Shown piece by piece: positions 26,036-34,756 of a stretch of DNA of 64,000 bases. Position numbers and translations under genes: made by a program. How positions within the stretch are numbered: position 1 is the first letter of the stretch; each line of letters opens with the position of its first letter. This DNA comes from Candidatus Methanogaster sp. (lineage in GTDB: Archaea > Halobacteriota > Methanosarcinia > Methanosarcinales > Methanogasteraceae): assembly GCA_003194445.1 (NCBI GenBank), contig PQXF01000009.1, positions 1-64,000 on the forward strand, in the 5' to 3' direction. The notes below the pieces were generated by a model, which saw only the letters and a program-made list of their open reading frames with translations, was not told the DNA's origin and searched no databases.

Positions 26036-28639
26036 ATGAAGCGCGCTGATTTCATATACCAGGATATGCGCTGGCAGATGCTGACCCGGAACAGGGCAAC
26101 GACACTGGGCAATCTATCCGAACTGAAAAACATCATCAGAGAGCATATCGCAAGCGAACTTCCGGTATCCGAACTGACTTCCAGTCTGATCGTTGCTTTG
26201 ACTGAAACAGACGATACCGAAATCCTCGGCAAGGCAACTCTCGTGAGCAGGGATTTTTTGACAAAACTGACCGAGAATATAACCAAATTCCCAACCGGCC
26301 AACTTCCGGTCTTGTTTGCATCCTTGCAACTCTTTGCAGTCGAGCCCGGGCAGTATGGACTTGAGACTACCGAGAACCCGGATTCGGAGATCAACCGGAT
26401 GACTGGCAGGGAGATTGAGGATCGCAAGAAGATGCAGAACACATACAAGGAGGCGCAGGACCTGCTGGCAGAGGCGAAGCGTCTGCGTGCTCTTGCCATA
26501 ACAGCACTGCTTAAATTCTTTGGGCGGGATGAGTTTTCCGGTATAGATAATTATATAAAAGATGAATTACCACCTCTGATCACCGCTCTTAACGCTGATG
26601 GGAGGTACAGGCCGTTTAGAACCTCGCTTGCCGCAAACATCAGTGACAAATTATATCGATTTGCCAATCGAACCGATGATCCTGCGCTTGCAGAACTGCT
26701 CCACAAATTAATTAGTAAAAAATATATAAAGTTCGGAACATCCGGGTTCAGGGCATTCGTGGACAAGGATTTCACCAGCGAAAGATCTGATTTCGTAACC
26801 GTTGCGATATGTAACGATCTCGAGACCTCCCAGAGTAAGGGCGGGATGCCCGTCGTGATCACTTATGACACACGGATCGGTGCACGGGAGTTTGCGCTTG
26901 AGAGTGCGAAGGTGTTTCTCTCGCGTGGGTTTCCTGTGCGGTTTGCAGAGGAGCCATCACCCACAGGCGCTCTGGTGTACTGGCTTAGGGAGGTGGAAGA
27001 GAATAATGCGGCAGGTGGCGAGAATATGACCCCGAGCCACAATCCACTCTCGACCCAGGGGCAGCGATGGAGCATGGAGAACGGCGATGTTGCCCCGACA
27101 TCGGTCACCGACCGGATCGAGAGGGAAGCGAATATTCTGTGCATGAGAGATCAGCCCCCCCTGAAATATGATCTTTCGAAGGCGGAAGCGGAAGGCAAGT
27201 TTGTGTACGTTGATATGCGAGAGAAATACACCGCATACATCGCAGATTTCTTAAGATCGCAGAGACTGGACAAGCTTCTTCTGGGTTTCTATTCGCAGCC
27301 AGAGCACAGGTTCATCCATAACGCGATGAATGGTGTTGCAAGGGGCTATATCCAGGAAATATTCGAGAAACTCGGAATTCCCGCGGAATCCGTCTTTCCG
27401 ATGGATTCAGGGAAGGACGATCTTTTAGGTCTCCGATTCTATGCCAATCCTGAGGAGCAGTGGCTTCTCCCGACTGCGGATCGATTGGAACGGGTCGGTG
27501 CACTCTTTGAGTGCGCAAACGATACCGACGGCGATCGCTGCGGTGGAATCCTTGACCGGGATGGTTTTATCAACCTTAACAAACTTCTTGCCATGATCTG
27601 CGATTTCGTGATCAGGGGGCTTGCCTGGGAGAACCATATCGTGATACGGACCGGAACCACGTCCACTGCAATCGATGATGTGGTGCGGACACTATCCGAG
27701 GACGGCGGATATGATATACCGACGCCGGAATGGGATCGGGTCAATTCGCTGATCCGGCATCCGTTTTACAGCATCAGAAAGGTTACTGGTGATGTCGAAT
27801 ACGCGCTCACATTGCAACGGTTCCCGTGCATCGATACCGAGGTCGGCTTCAAATACATCTCTGCCGCGATGAAAAGATACGATCTGCCGGCAGCGGTTGC
27901 AGGCGAGGAGAGTGGCGGCTTCACGGTCAAGCGGTTCCCTGACAAGGACGGGATCATCGGTATATGTATGATCGCGTCCATGATCGCATGGCACGAAAAG
28001 CCACCTGGTGAGATATGGCGGGAACATACGGAAAGGTATGGCGAAAAATACGACAAACGGCTCGACATCTGGGCTCCGAACAACCCAAAGGAGAATATAA
28101 TCAATTCATGGCTCGACAACCCTCCAGAGTCGATCGCAGGGCAAGACGTGCTCTGGGCGGGTGGCACATACCACGACAAGGTCGAGTTCGTGCTGCAGGA
28201 TCCTGGCGGGGGGACGATCTCCCGCCTCCTTGTGCGGGCGAGCGGAACTGAGGAGATAAACCGGATATACATTGAAAGCAGCGATGAACAGGTCTTGCAG
28301 GTCATCAGGCAGGCTGCGCTAGATCGGTTGAACGAGTTAATAATCGAGGACGTCGGGACTGCCGCGAACCATCACGATCTTTCTGACAGGATAGCCTCCA
28401 CCGGCATGACGTTCATGACGGAATCCGACCGGAAGCGGTATTTCGATGCGGTTAGGGCGAGGATGGACGCGCTTGCTGCAACGGAGGGTGAAGAGCCGGG
28501 CACGATCTACAGGCGGGTGCTCCATCTGCTGACGCTTGACATAGACCGGGATGTCAATGTGCGGCATCTTGCATGGGGTGTTGACATCGGGGCAGAATAC
28601 TATCAGAGGATCTTTGGACCGGAGTTGGGGGCTTTTTAA
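26036..28639 (+). CDS. Phosphohexomutase (phosphoglucomutase/phosphomannomutase family) with long N-terminal extension
   Basis: An 867-residue protein. The catalytic core starts near residue 230 with KFGTSGFRAFVDK. It has the phosphoserine loop TPSHNP (about 333), the Mg-loop NDTDGDRCGG (about 497), the sugar loop GEESGGF (about 623) and the phosphate site RASGTEEINR (about 735). The Mg-loop reads DGDRCG rather than the common DGDRDG/DADRDG. The 230-residue helical extension and the ~100-residue tail make it much longer than usual 450-550-residue enzymes. An AGGGGGGTG-like ribosome site precedes the ATG. It interconverts hexose 1- and 6-phosphates; which sugar is unknown. Confidence 0.88.
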   Translation: MKRADFIYQDMRWQMLTRNRATTLGNLSELKNIIREHIASELPVSELTSSLIVALTETDDTEILGKATLVSRDFLTKLTENITKFPTGQLPVLFASLQLFAVEPGQYGLETTENPDSEINRMTGREIEDRKKMQNTYKEAQDLLAEAKRLRALAITALLKFFGRDEFSGIDNYIKDELPPLITALNADGRYRPFRTSLAANISDKLYRFANRTDDPALAELLHKLISKKYIKFGTSGFRAFVDKDFTSERSDFVTVAICNDLETSQSKGGMPVVITYDTRIGAREFALESAKVFLSRGFPVRFAEEPSPTGALVYWLREVEENNAAGGENMTPSHNPLSTQGQRWSMENGDVAPTSVTDRIEREANILCMRDQPPLKYDLSKAEAEGKFVYVDMREKYTAYIADFLRSQRLDKLLLGFYSQPEHRFIHNAMNGVARGYIQEIFEKLGIPAESVFPMDSGKDDLLGLRFYANPEEQWLLPTADRLERVGALFECANDTDGDRCGGILDRDGFINLNKLLAMICDFVIRGLAWENHIVIRTGTTSTAIDDVVRTLSEDGGYDIPTPEWDRVNSLIRHPFYSIRKVTGDVEYALTLQRFPCIDTEVGFKYISAAMKRYDLPAAVAGEESGGFTVKRFPDKDGIIGICMIASMIAWHEKPPGEIWREHTERYGEKYDKRLDIWAPNNPKENIINSWLDNPPESIAGQDVLWAGGTYHDKVEFVLQDPGGGTISRLLVRASGTEEINRIYIESSDEQVLQVIRQAALDRLNELIIEDVGTAANHHDLSDRIASTGMTFMTESDRKRYFDAVRARMDALAATEGEEPGTIYRRVLHLLTLDIDRDVNVRHLAWGVDIGAEYYQRIFGPELGAF

Positions 28640-28722
28640 TTTCTTCGGGGAGATCGGGTCATGAAGAAAATTATTGAACCCATTTTCATAAACTACCAAA
28701 AAAAAGTCTCGGAACTGATACC

Positions 28723-29355
28723 ATGAGAATCGTGATACCATTTAAGAAAGAGAACGCCAAATCCCGCCTCTCTGGCGTGCTAACACCAGATGAGCGCGGC
28801 CTGCTCGCGGTTGCGATGCTTTATGATGTGCTCGATGCAATCGATGGCTTCGCGGTCGATATCCTCACGCCATCGATCTTTGACGACGCGCGCACCGATC
28901 CGCACATCCTGCTCAGTGAATCCGGATTAAACGATGCGCTAAACGAGTATCTATCCAATGTGGCAGAGTACGGATGCGATCCTGTCATGATCGTGATGGC
29001 TGACCTGCCGCTCCTGAAGAGCCGGCACGTGCGAGAGATTGCGAATTCGGACGCCGATCTGGTGATCGCACCCGGCAAGGGCGGGGGGACCAATATCCTC
29101 TCTATCAAAGATCCGTCTCGGTTCAGAACGGATTACTACGGCACGAGTTTTCTTGATCATCTCAGAATCGCATGCGACAACGGTCTCTCAGTCGAGGTCT
29201 ACGACTCGTTTGCAGCAGCGAACGACATCGATGAACCAGACGATCTCGTGGAACTGCTGATACATGGAACAGGAGAGGCTGCGCGTACGCTCGCAGATGA
29301 TATTGGATTTGTTGTTGCGGTGCGCGATGGCAGGGCGCAGGTTGAGCGGTTGTGA
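28723..29355 (+). CDS. cofC: 2-phospho-L-lactate guanylyltransferase (CofC)
   Basis: A 210-residue protein starting MRIVIPFKKENAKSRLSGVLTPDERG, the CofC N-terminus. Further motifs are VMADLPLLKSRHV, VIAPGKGGGTNIL and DIDEPDDLVELLIHG. It makes the activated lactyl (or related) phospho-diphosphoguanosine that donates the side chain of coenzyme F420. The cofactor is needed by Mer and FpoF encoded elsewhere in the window. Confidence 0.93.
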   Translation: MRIVIPFKKENAKSRLSGVLTPDERGLLAVAMLYDVLDAIDGFAVDILTPSIFDDARTDPHILLSESGLNDALNEYLSNVAEYGCDPVMIVMADLPLLKSRHVREIANSDADLVIAPGKGGGTNILSIKDPSRFRTDYYGTSFLDHLRIACDNGLSVEVYDSFAAANDIDEPDDLVELLIHGTGEAARTLADDIGFVVAVRDGRAQVERL

Positions 29356-29398
29356 TCGGTCAACCCGGTTTACGCTGCAACCTTTGTGCGAGGAGAAT

Positions 29399-29415
29399 AT
29401 TTATAAATATATACT
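29399..29415 (+). promoter_or_regulatory. TATA-box promoter upstream of the acylphosphatase-like gene
   Basis: The run tatttataaatatata preceded by the purine-rich gaggaga (BRE-like) lies about 117-133 bases before the 29532 start and 34-50 bases before the small leader frame at 29449. This spacing fits a start of transcription near 29430. Confidence 0.55.
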
Positions 29416-29448
29416 GATCAATAGAATCCGCCAAATCAGCACTAAACC

Positions 29449-29535
29449 ATGACAGCACACAACACAGGACGGACAGAACCACATCGTATGGCCGACGACA
29501 CCGTGGTCTTGCGGTACACGGGTGATGCGAGATGA
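29449..29535 (+). CDS. Possible 28-residue leader peptide
   Basis: The frame MTAHNTGRTEPHRMADDT... runs 28 codons, and its TGA overlaps the ATG of the acylphosphatase-like gene in an ATGA junction. The location after a TATA box and the overlap are the only support. It may instead be chance. Confidence 0.25.
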   Translation: MTAHNTGRTEPHRMADDTVVLRYTGDAR

Positions 29536-30141
29536 AGCGAGTAACAATCATCGCAAAGGGCGAGGTGCAGAGAGTTGGATACAGAGACATTGTGGAAAAG
29601 ATCGCTCGCAAACTACATTTGGCAGGTTATGTCGAGAATCTGAAACCTTACGATGTTAAGATCGTTGCAGAAGGAGATGAAAGAAGTCTCGACGAGTTTC
29701 TAACTCGGATCCGGATAGACAAGCATCCGGTATCTCCGATATCTGTTGAAGATATTGATGTCGAATTCGGAGCAGCGACAGGCGAATTCGAGTACTTTGA
29801 GATCAGGCGGGGCGATTGGACAGAGGAACTGAGAGCGTATGGACGTGGTAGTAGCGTTGCTCTATCGGTCTGTAGAACTTGGAATAGAATCTGTGGGAAT
29901 CGGGAGAGAGATGCTCGGTAAGCAGGATCAGATGATCGACAAGCAAAACATTCGCACCCACGTCTTGACTGAGTTTCGGGATCAGACACAGCAGAACTTC
30001 GATGTTTTGGATGTGAAATACGAAAAAGATATCTGATGGTGTGGAGAGGGCCATTGATGAGATGCGTGACGAGGAGGGAATTGCGCGCATCGGTGAATAA
30101 TCTAACAGATGCGATCGTCGAACTTGCAAGGTCCATAAAGT
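29532..30141 (+). pseudogene. Acylphosphatase-like gene with broken coiled-coil tail
   Basis: The first ~95 codons are a good acylphosphatase domain: KRVTIIAKGEVQRVGYRDIVEKIA (with the catalytic Arg of VQRVGYR and Asn40 of YVENLKPYDV) and GEFEYFEIRRGDWTEEL. Methanosarcinal homologues continue as a helical, Lys/Asp/Gln-rich tail. Here the tail is found in another frame from about 29839 (VVVALLYRSVELGIESVG, MLGKQDQMIDKQ). It continues after stops as RAIDEMRDEEGIARIG and NNLTDAIVELARSIK near 30120. A frameshift near 29835 plus further breaks give a 129-residue product with an unrelated end. The enzymatic domain may still be made. Confidence 0.65.
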
Positions 30142-30235
30142 AAGAGTTGGATATGGGGTGTCGCGTGAGTGATCAAAAGCAAGGGCACAGCAATATCATT
30201 TTTCAGATACTATTGATCTGCTGTACTATATTTAA

Positions 30236-30307
30236 GCCTCGGGCGAGATTTGAACTCGCGACCTAGTGATTACAAATCACTCGCTCTGCCAGCTGAGCCA
30301 CCGAGGC
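30236..30307 (-). tRNA. tRNA-Thr (anticodon TGT)
   Basis: Reading the minus strand gives a 72-base cloverleaf: acceptor GCCTCGG/CCGAGGC, D-arm GCTC...GAGC, anticodon arm AGTGA-TTTGTAA-TCACT, TΨC arm GCGAG-TTCAAAT-CTCGC. The anticodon TGT decodes ACA. CCA is not encoded, and no intron is present. Confidence 0.97.
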
Positions 30308-30315
30308 GTCGCACA

Positions 30316-30705
30316 TTATGCAGGGATAAACTTGGTGCCATAGTATATGATACCAGCGGCACCATCTTCGCCAAGTTTCCTGAATATCGGCTTCACGCGC
30401 ATCCCGATTGCGATCGCATCATTGTCGCAGACCACCTGTCCGGTCATGCGCGGACCCTCGTCCAGTTGGATGATCGCAAGTGGGTATGGTGTCTGCATAT
30501 CGAATTCCTCAGATGCGGTATGGATGATCGTGTAGGTGACTACCTCGCCATGTCCTTTGAACTGGTATTCCTCGATGCTGCCATCCCTGCGGCAGTTAGG
30601 GCACATCGTTCTCGGCGGGAAGTAGTATTCGCCGCAGGTATTACACCTTGTTCCGATCAGGTTGTACCTGCTGCTGATATGTCTCCAGAATCTCGGTACA
30701 CTCAT
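30316..30705 (-). CDS. DUF35 OB-fold/zinc-ribbon protein
   Basis: 129 residues from the start MSVPRFWRHISSRY; a Met 9 codons upstream is less likely. A rubredoxin-like zinc ribbon RCNTCGEYYFPPRTMCPNC (4 Cys) is followed by an OB fold (FKGHGEVVTYTIIHTASEEFDMQTPYPLAIIQLDEG). Archaeal DUF35 proteins form a complex with thiolase and HMG-CoA synthase in mevalonate synthesis. Those two genes are not in this window, so the role here is family-based. Confidence 0.88.
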   Translation of the reverse strand: MSVPRFWRHISSRYNLIGTRCNTCGEYYFPPRTMCPNCRRDGSIEEYQFKGHGEVVTYTIIHTASEEFDMQTPYPLAIIQLDEGPRMTGQVVCDNDAIAIGMRVKPIFRKLGEDGAAGIIYYGTKFIPA

Positions 30706-30768
30706 GTGATATATACTCTTGTGCAGTAACACTTAAAGATAGTTGCCTGTGCCAGCCAGATAACAATA

Positions 30769-30778
30769 CTTATATATG
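30769..30778 (+). promoter_or_regulatory. TATA box of the rnf operon
   Basis: The sequence cttatatatg lies about 45-54 bases upstream of the rnfC TTG start. Transcription would begin near 30800, leaving a short leader that includes AGGAGG. Confidence 0.7.
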
Positions 30779-30821
30779 CCGACACACGTATCCATAATGC
30801 GAGGCATAGGAGGCATCCGCA

Positions 30822-32021
30822 TTGAAGATTGTAACAATCAAAACACCTGATCAGGTGATCATTCCCTTACAGCAGCATGATGGCGCGGTGTGCGATTCCT
30901 TGGTAAGTGTTGGCGATATCGTTTCTGTTGGTCAATTGATCGGCGACGGCGAGTTTCGGATACATTCGAGCGTTTCCGGAGAGGTTACAGCCGTTTCCGA
31001 ACTGCCGCACCCGACTGGTAAAGATATTCTCAGTGTGGTAATCAAGACACACGACGGGGAAAAGAGAGAAATTGAACCGGTAAAATTGTCCACAGGAAAG
31101 ATAAGGCGCATCATCAAGGACGCCGGTATCATCGAACCGAACGGACATCCGACATTGCGCACAAAAGAAGATATCGACACGATCGTCGTCAACGGGACGA
31201 ATACCTGGGATCTGTCATCATACGAAGCGCTCATGCTCGATCATCCTTCTAGAATCGTATATGGATTGAAAGCATTGATGGAAACGGTTGGTGCTACGAA
31301 AGCGTTTATCGTAATCGAACTTGGCTCAGAAGCGCTGCACGTCATGCGAACCGAGACGATACCGGATAACAACATCAAGGTCATCGCGACACCGGGGTAC
31401 TACCCACCGGGCACCGAAGACACGCTTGCTAAGAAGTTTGCGAAGAAGAAGGTGCCACGCGGTAGCATCCCTGAGGACAAAGGCGTTCTCGTTAGCAGCA
31501 TCGCTGCCATGAAAGCGATATACGACGCACTTTGTGACGGCGAACCCATGATTAAGAAAGTGGTGACCGTTGCAGGCGCGGTAGGTTCTCCGAGAGACGT
31601 TCTCGTGGATATCGGCGCGCCGATTAGTCATGTGATCAAGGAATGCGGCGGATGTAGTGGAACGCCGGTAAAGATCATCGTAAACGGAGCAATACCTGGC
31701 GCGGCGCAGTACTCAGACGACGTTCCGGTCATCAAGACGACAACGGGAATCCTGGTACAGACCGAGAGCAATATCGAGCGCGAACCGCCGGCACCCTGTA
31801 TCAACTGCGCGTGGTGTGTGGACGAGTGTCCGATCGGACTGATGCCGCACCTGCTGTATGGATATGCTGACAGCGCGCAGTTTGACAAGTGTGCGGAATT
31901 ATACATCGGTGACTGCGTGGAATGCGGTATGTGTGCGTACGTCTGCCCGTCCAAGTTACCAATCGTGCAGATAATCAGGTATGGTAAACATGGCGTTGCC
32001 GAGATGGAGGCGTTTAAATGA
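30822..32021 (+). CDS. rnfC: Rnf complex subunit C (NADH/ferredoxin-side, two 4Fe-4S clusters)
   Basis: A 399-residue protein starting at TTG, preceded 8 bases upstream by AGGAGG. It has a biotinyl-like N-terminal barrel (VSVGDIVSVGQLIGDGEFRIHSSVSGEV), a flavoprotein-like region (GNTDTWDLSSYEAL-type, PTVLKALME), and two ferredoxin motifs near the C-terminus: CINCAWCVDECP and CVECGMCAYVCP. Rnf moves electrons between ferredoxin and a membrane acceptor while pumping ions. In Methanosarcina acetivorans a cytochrome gene precedes rnfC; here the upstream neighbour is a divergent DUF35 gene. It overlaps rnfD by 4 bases. Confidence 0.93.
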   Translation: MKIVTIKTPDQVIIPLQQHDGAVCDSLVSVGDIVSVGQLIGDGEFRIHSSVSGEVTAVSELPHPTGKDILSVVIKTHDGEKREIEPVKLSTGKIRRIIKDAGIIEPNGHPTLRTKEDIDTIVVNGTNTWDLSSYEALMLDHPSRIVYGLKALMETVGATKAFIVIELGSEALHVMRTETIPDNNIKVIATPGYYPPGTEDTLAKKFAKKKVPRGSIPEDKGVLVSSIAAMKAIYDALCDGEPMIKKVVTVAGAVGSPRDVLVDIGAPISHVIKECGGCSGTPVKIIVNGAIPGAAQYSDDVPVIKTTTGILVQTESNIEREPPAPCINCAWCVDECPIGLMPHLLYGYADSAQFDKCAELYIGDCVECGMCAYVCPSKLPIVQIIRYGKHGVAEMEAFK

Positions 32022-32875
32022 CATATACAATATCACCATTACCCCATGTGAAGAGCAAGGAGAGTGTGAAGAGTGTGATGTGGGGGACCGTCGCCGCACT
32101 GATTCCGATCACGATCGCGGCGATCTATCTCTTTGGGTTTCCTGCGCTAACGATCATTCTTGCAACAGTGATTGCGGCAGTTGTAACCGAGATCATTATC
32201 TACAAGGCAGCATCCCAGCCGATCACCATAACTGACGGGAATGCTGTGTTGGTTGGTCTCTTGCTTGCGCTCCTCATGCCGTCAAGTGTCCCGATCTGGG
32301 TTCCGGTCATCGGAGCCGCGTTTGCGATAGCTGTTCCAAAATACATCTTTGGTGGCACAGGGACACTGGTGTTCCATCCGACACTGGTCGGATTTGCATT
32401 CCTGCTTGCTGCATGGCCCACGCTGATGGGAACCGGATCCGTACCGAATCTCGGCAGTTTCTCTGACCTATTCCTTGAGGCGGGTGCTGGCAGACTTGCC
32501 GAGGCTTCGCCCATATTAGTCCTGCTCGGCGGTGCATTCGTCCTGTACAAGAAATATGTGGACCGGCGGGTGGCACTCAGTGCTACTATCTTGCTGTTAC
32601 TCTTGATGCCGATCGTCGGGATGGGTGAAGAGCTTCCTTATGTGTTAACCGGCGGCTACTTCCTCGGACTGATATTCCTTGCGGCAGACCCGGTCACATC
32701 ACCGGTGACAAAGAGGGGCAGACTGGTTTATGGGATCGTGCTTGCCGTGCTGATACTGATCCAGCTCCATTTCAATACCTATTTCGCAGGGATGTGCTTC
32801 GCAGTGCTCATGATGAACGTCTTCAGTCCGCTCATCGACAGAAGCACCATACCAAAGCCGATCGGAGGGAAATAA
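32018..32875 (+). CDS. rnfD: Rnf complex subunit D, covalently FMN-bound membrane protein
   Basis: A 285-residue membrane protein with about eight to nine hydrophobic segments. The sequence GTGSVPNLGSFSDLF and the central LIFLAADPVTSPVTKRGRLVYG are typical of RnfD/NqrB. A flavinylation Thr is expected in the region around 130-150. The overlap with rnfC and the 1-base gap to rnfG show an operon. Confidence 0.92.
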   Translation: MTYTISPLPHVKSKESVKSVMWGTVAALIPITIAAIYLFGFPALTIILATVIAAVVTEIIIYKAASQPITITDGNAVLVGLLLALLMPSSVPIWVPVIGAAFAIAVPKYIFGGTGTLVFHPTLVGFAFLLAAWPTLMGTGSVPNLGSFSDLFLEAGAGRLAEASPILVLLGGAFVLYKKYVDRRVALSATILLLLLMPIVGMGEELPYVLTGGYFLGLIFLAADPVTSPVTKRGRLVYGIVLAVLILIQLHFNTYFAGMCFAVLMMNVFSPLIDRSTIPKPIGGK

Positions 32876-32876
32876 A

Positions 32877-33425
32877 ATGGCAGAAACAAAAGATTCCACT
32901 ATAATGATACTTGTCAAGCTAACGCTCATTGCTGCGGTGGCAGCAGCAGTCCTGACAGCGACTTATGGTGTCACACAGGAACAGCTTGATAAGCTGGCAG
33001 AAGCGGCAGGCGGCCCTGACAAGCAACTGCTCAAGATGGGTATTGTCCCTGATGCCACCAAGTTCAAATCCGCGGGTGGTGAACTGTGCTACGAGGCATA
33101 CAACGGTGGCGACCTGATCGGCTATGGAGCCATGACGGAGGTGCAGGGCATGCAGGACATGTTAACTCTCGCAGTCGGAGTGGACACTGATTTCGTAGTG
33201 ACCGGAGTTGTTGTGGTGTCGCAGAAAGAGACGCCTGGAATCGGTGACAAGATTCAGAAAGATGAGGCGTTCACCGCGCAGTTCGCAGGTGTCGGTCCGG
33301 ACGGGCTTGCACTCTCAAGTGACGGCGGAAAGATCGATGCCATCTCAGGTGCAACGGTATCATCAGGATATGTCACCGCCGGAGTCGTTGAAATAATTGG
33401 AAAGATGCAAGAGGAGGTCTCGTAA
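32877..33425 (+). CDS. rnfG: Rnf complex subunit G (FMN-binding)
   Basis: A 182-residue protein with one N-terminal membrane helix (residues 10-30) and an extracytoplasmic FMN-binding domain. KETPGIGDKIQKDEAFTAQFAG and IDAISGATVSSGYV (about 148-160) give the site whose last Thr carries FMN. GSG-like E-T-P-G-I-G is also characteristic. The next gene begins directly. Confidence 0.95.
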   Translation: MAETKDSTIMILVKLTLIAAVAAAVLTATYGVTQEQLDKLAEAAGGPDKQLLKMGIVPDATKFKSAGGELCYEAYNGGDLIGYGAMTEVQGMQDMLTLAVGVDTDFVVTGVVVVSQKETPGIGDKIQKDEAFTAQFAGVGPDGLALSSDGGKIDAISGATVSSGYVTAGVVEIIGKMQEEVS

Positions 33426-34139
33426 ATGGCAAACAAATCATTCATAGGGGAGATAATCCGGGGAATCATCAAGGATAACCCGGTATTCGTGCTCGTGCTC
33501 GGTCTCTGTCCAGTACTTGCTGTAACCACTTCGTTTGCAAATGGTTTTGGTATGGGACTGGCATTTACTTTTGTGATGCTCGGCTCAAACATCATGGTCT
33601 CTCTCCTGCGAAAGCAGATCCCACCAGATGTCAGAATCCCGATATTCATTCTTATCATTTGTACCTTCGTTACGATGGTTGATATGCTGCTTGAGGCATA
33701 TCAGCCAGATATGTACGAGCGGCTCGGCATCTTTGTGCCATTGATCGTTGTAAACTGTATAGTCATCGGAAGGGCGGAGGCGTATGCAAATCGAAATCCA
33801 GTATTTCCCTCGATAGCAGATGGGATTGGCATATCGATGGGTTTTATAATCGCACTGGTATTGTTAGGTAGCATCAGGGAATTTCTTGGGACTGGAACTA
33901 TAGTGTTCGATCTGCTCGGCTATGATGTTGGAAAAGACATAATTATGAGGTTTCCTGCGATTGAACTCGTGATTGAACTCGTGATTGGTGTGCTTAGTCC
34001 CTACCTTCCACCGCCAGCAACCGTGATGGTCACGGCTCCCGGGGCTTTCTTAACGATCGCGGTACTGATGCTTCTATTCAAGATCATGGGTGATCGTAAA
34101 CGGATGAAACAACTCAGAAAGGAGGGTTACGAGATATGA
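33426..34139 (+). CDS. rnfE: Rnf complex subunit E
   Basis: A 237-residue integral membrane protein with about six transmembrane segments. The pattern GIIKDNPVFVLVLGLCPVLAVTTSFANGFGMG and RLGIFVPLIVVNCIVIGRAEAYA is typical of RnfE/NqrD. The conserved Cys residues (LGLCPVL and VNCIVIG) correspond to those binding an intramembrane Fe-S cluster in the complex. It overlaps rnfA by 4 bases. Confidence 0.93.
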   Translation: MANKSFIGEIIRGIIKDNPVFVLVLGLCPVLAVTTSFANGFGMGLAFTFVMLGSNIMVSLLRKQIPPDVRIPIFILIICTFVTMVDMLLEAYQPDMYERLGIFVPLIVVNCIVIGRAEAYANRNPVFPSIADGIGISMGFIIALVLLGSIREFLGTGTIVFDLLGYDVGKDIIMRFPAIELVIELVIGVLSPYLPPPATVMVTAPGAFLTIAVLMLLFKIMGDRKRMKQLRKEGYEI

Positions 34140-34756
34140 TCGAAACACCAGGACTTATGCCGACAGAGGATCTCTTCCCGATCTTTGTGAATGCGATGTT
34201 CACAAAGAACTTCCTCTTGATCATGTTTCTCGGACTCTGCTCTTACGTTGGTCTGACCACCAACTCAGATACCTCAAAAGGCATGTCGATGGCGGTCACC
34301 TTTGTTATGACGATGTCGGCGATCCTCACGTGGCCCATATACTATTATCTCCTGAGCGATGCAAGTATTATAGGGAAGGATCTGACATTCCTGCGGACGA
34401 TCTGTTTCATCCTCATCATCGCTTCATTTGTGCAGCTTGTCGAGTTCATCATACGCAAGTTCAGCCCGCCGCTCTACAAGTCGCTCGGGATCTATCTTCC
34501 GTTGATCGCAACGAACTGCGCGGTTCTTGGTGTGGTGCTGATGAATATACAGGAGGGGTACACGTATGGCGCAAGCATTATATACGCGTTCGCGGCAGGG
34601 CTTGGCTACTCGTGGGTGATGCTTGCAACAGCGGCTGTGCGAGAGAAGTTGATTATGCGTAATGTTGACCTCTTCAACGGCTTCATCGGAGCATTCTTTG
34701 CAGCGACGATGGTCGCACTAATTGTTGTCAGTTACTTTTCGGTGGTGAAACTATGA
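34136..34756 (+). CDS. rnfA: Rnf complex subunit A
   Basis: A 206-residue membrane protein paralogous to RnfE: NAMFTKNFLLIMFLGLCSYVGLTTNSDTSKGMSMAVTFVMT and KSLGIYLPLIATNCAVLGVVLM. The paired Cys motifs (LGLCSY and TNCAVLG) match the inverted-topology partner of RnfE. Overlaps rnfB by 4 bases. Confidence 0.94.
   Translation: MIETPGLMPTEDLFPIFVNAMFTKNFLLIMFLGLCSYVGLTTNSDTSKGMSMAVTFVMTMSAILTWPIYYYLLSDASIIGKDLTFLRTICFILIIASFVQLVEFIIRKFSPPLYKSLGIYLPLIATNCAVLGVVLMNIQEGYTYGASIIYAFAAGLGYSWVMLATAAVREKLIMRNVDLFNGFIGAFFAATMVALIVVSYFSVVKL

Noticed and set aside
26551-28305. Several minus-strand open frames
   Set aside because: They lie in the antisense of the phosphohexomutase gene and lack motifs and ribosome sites.
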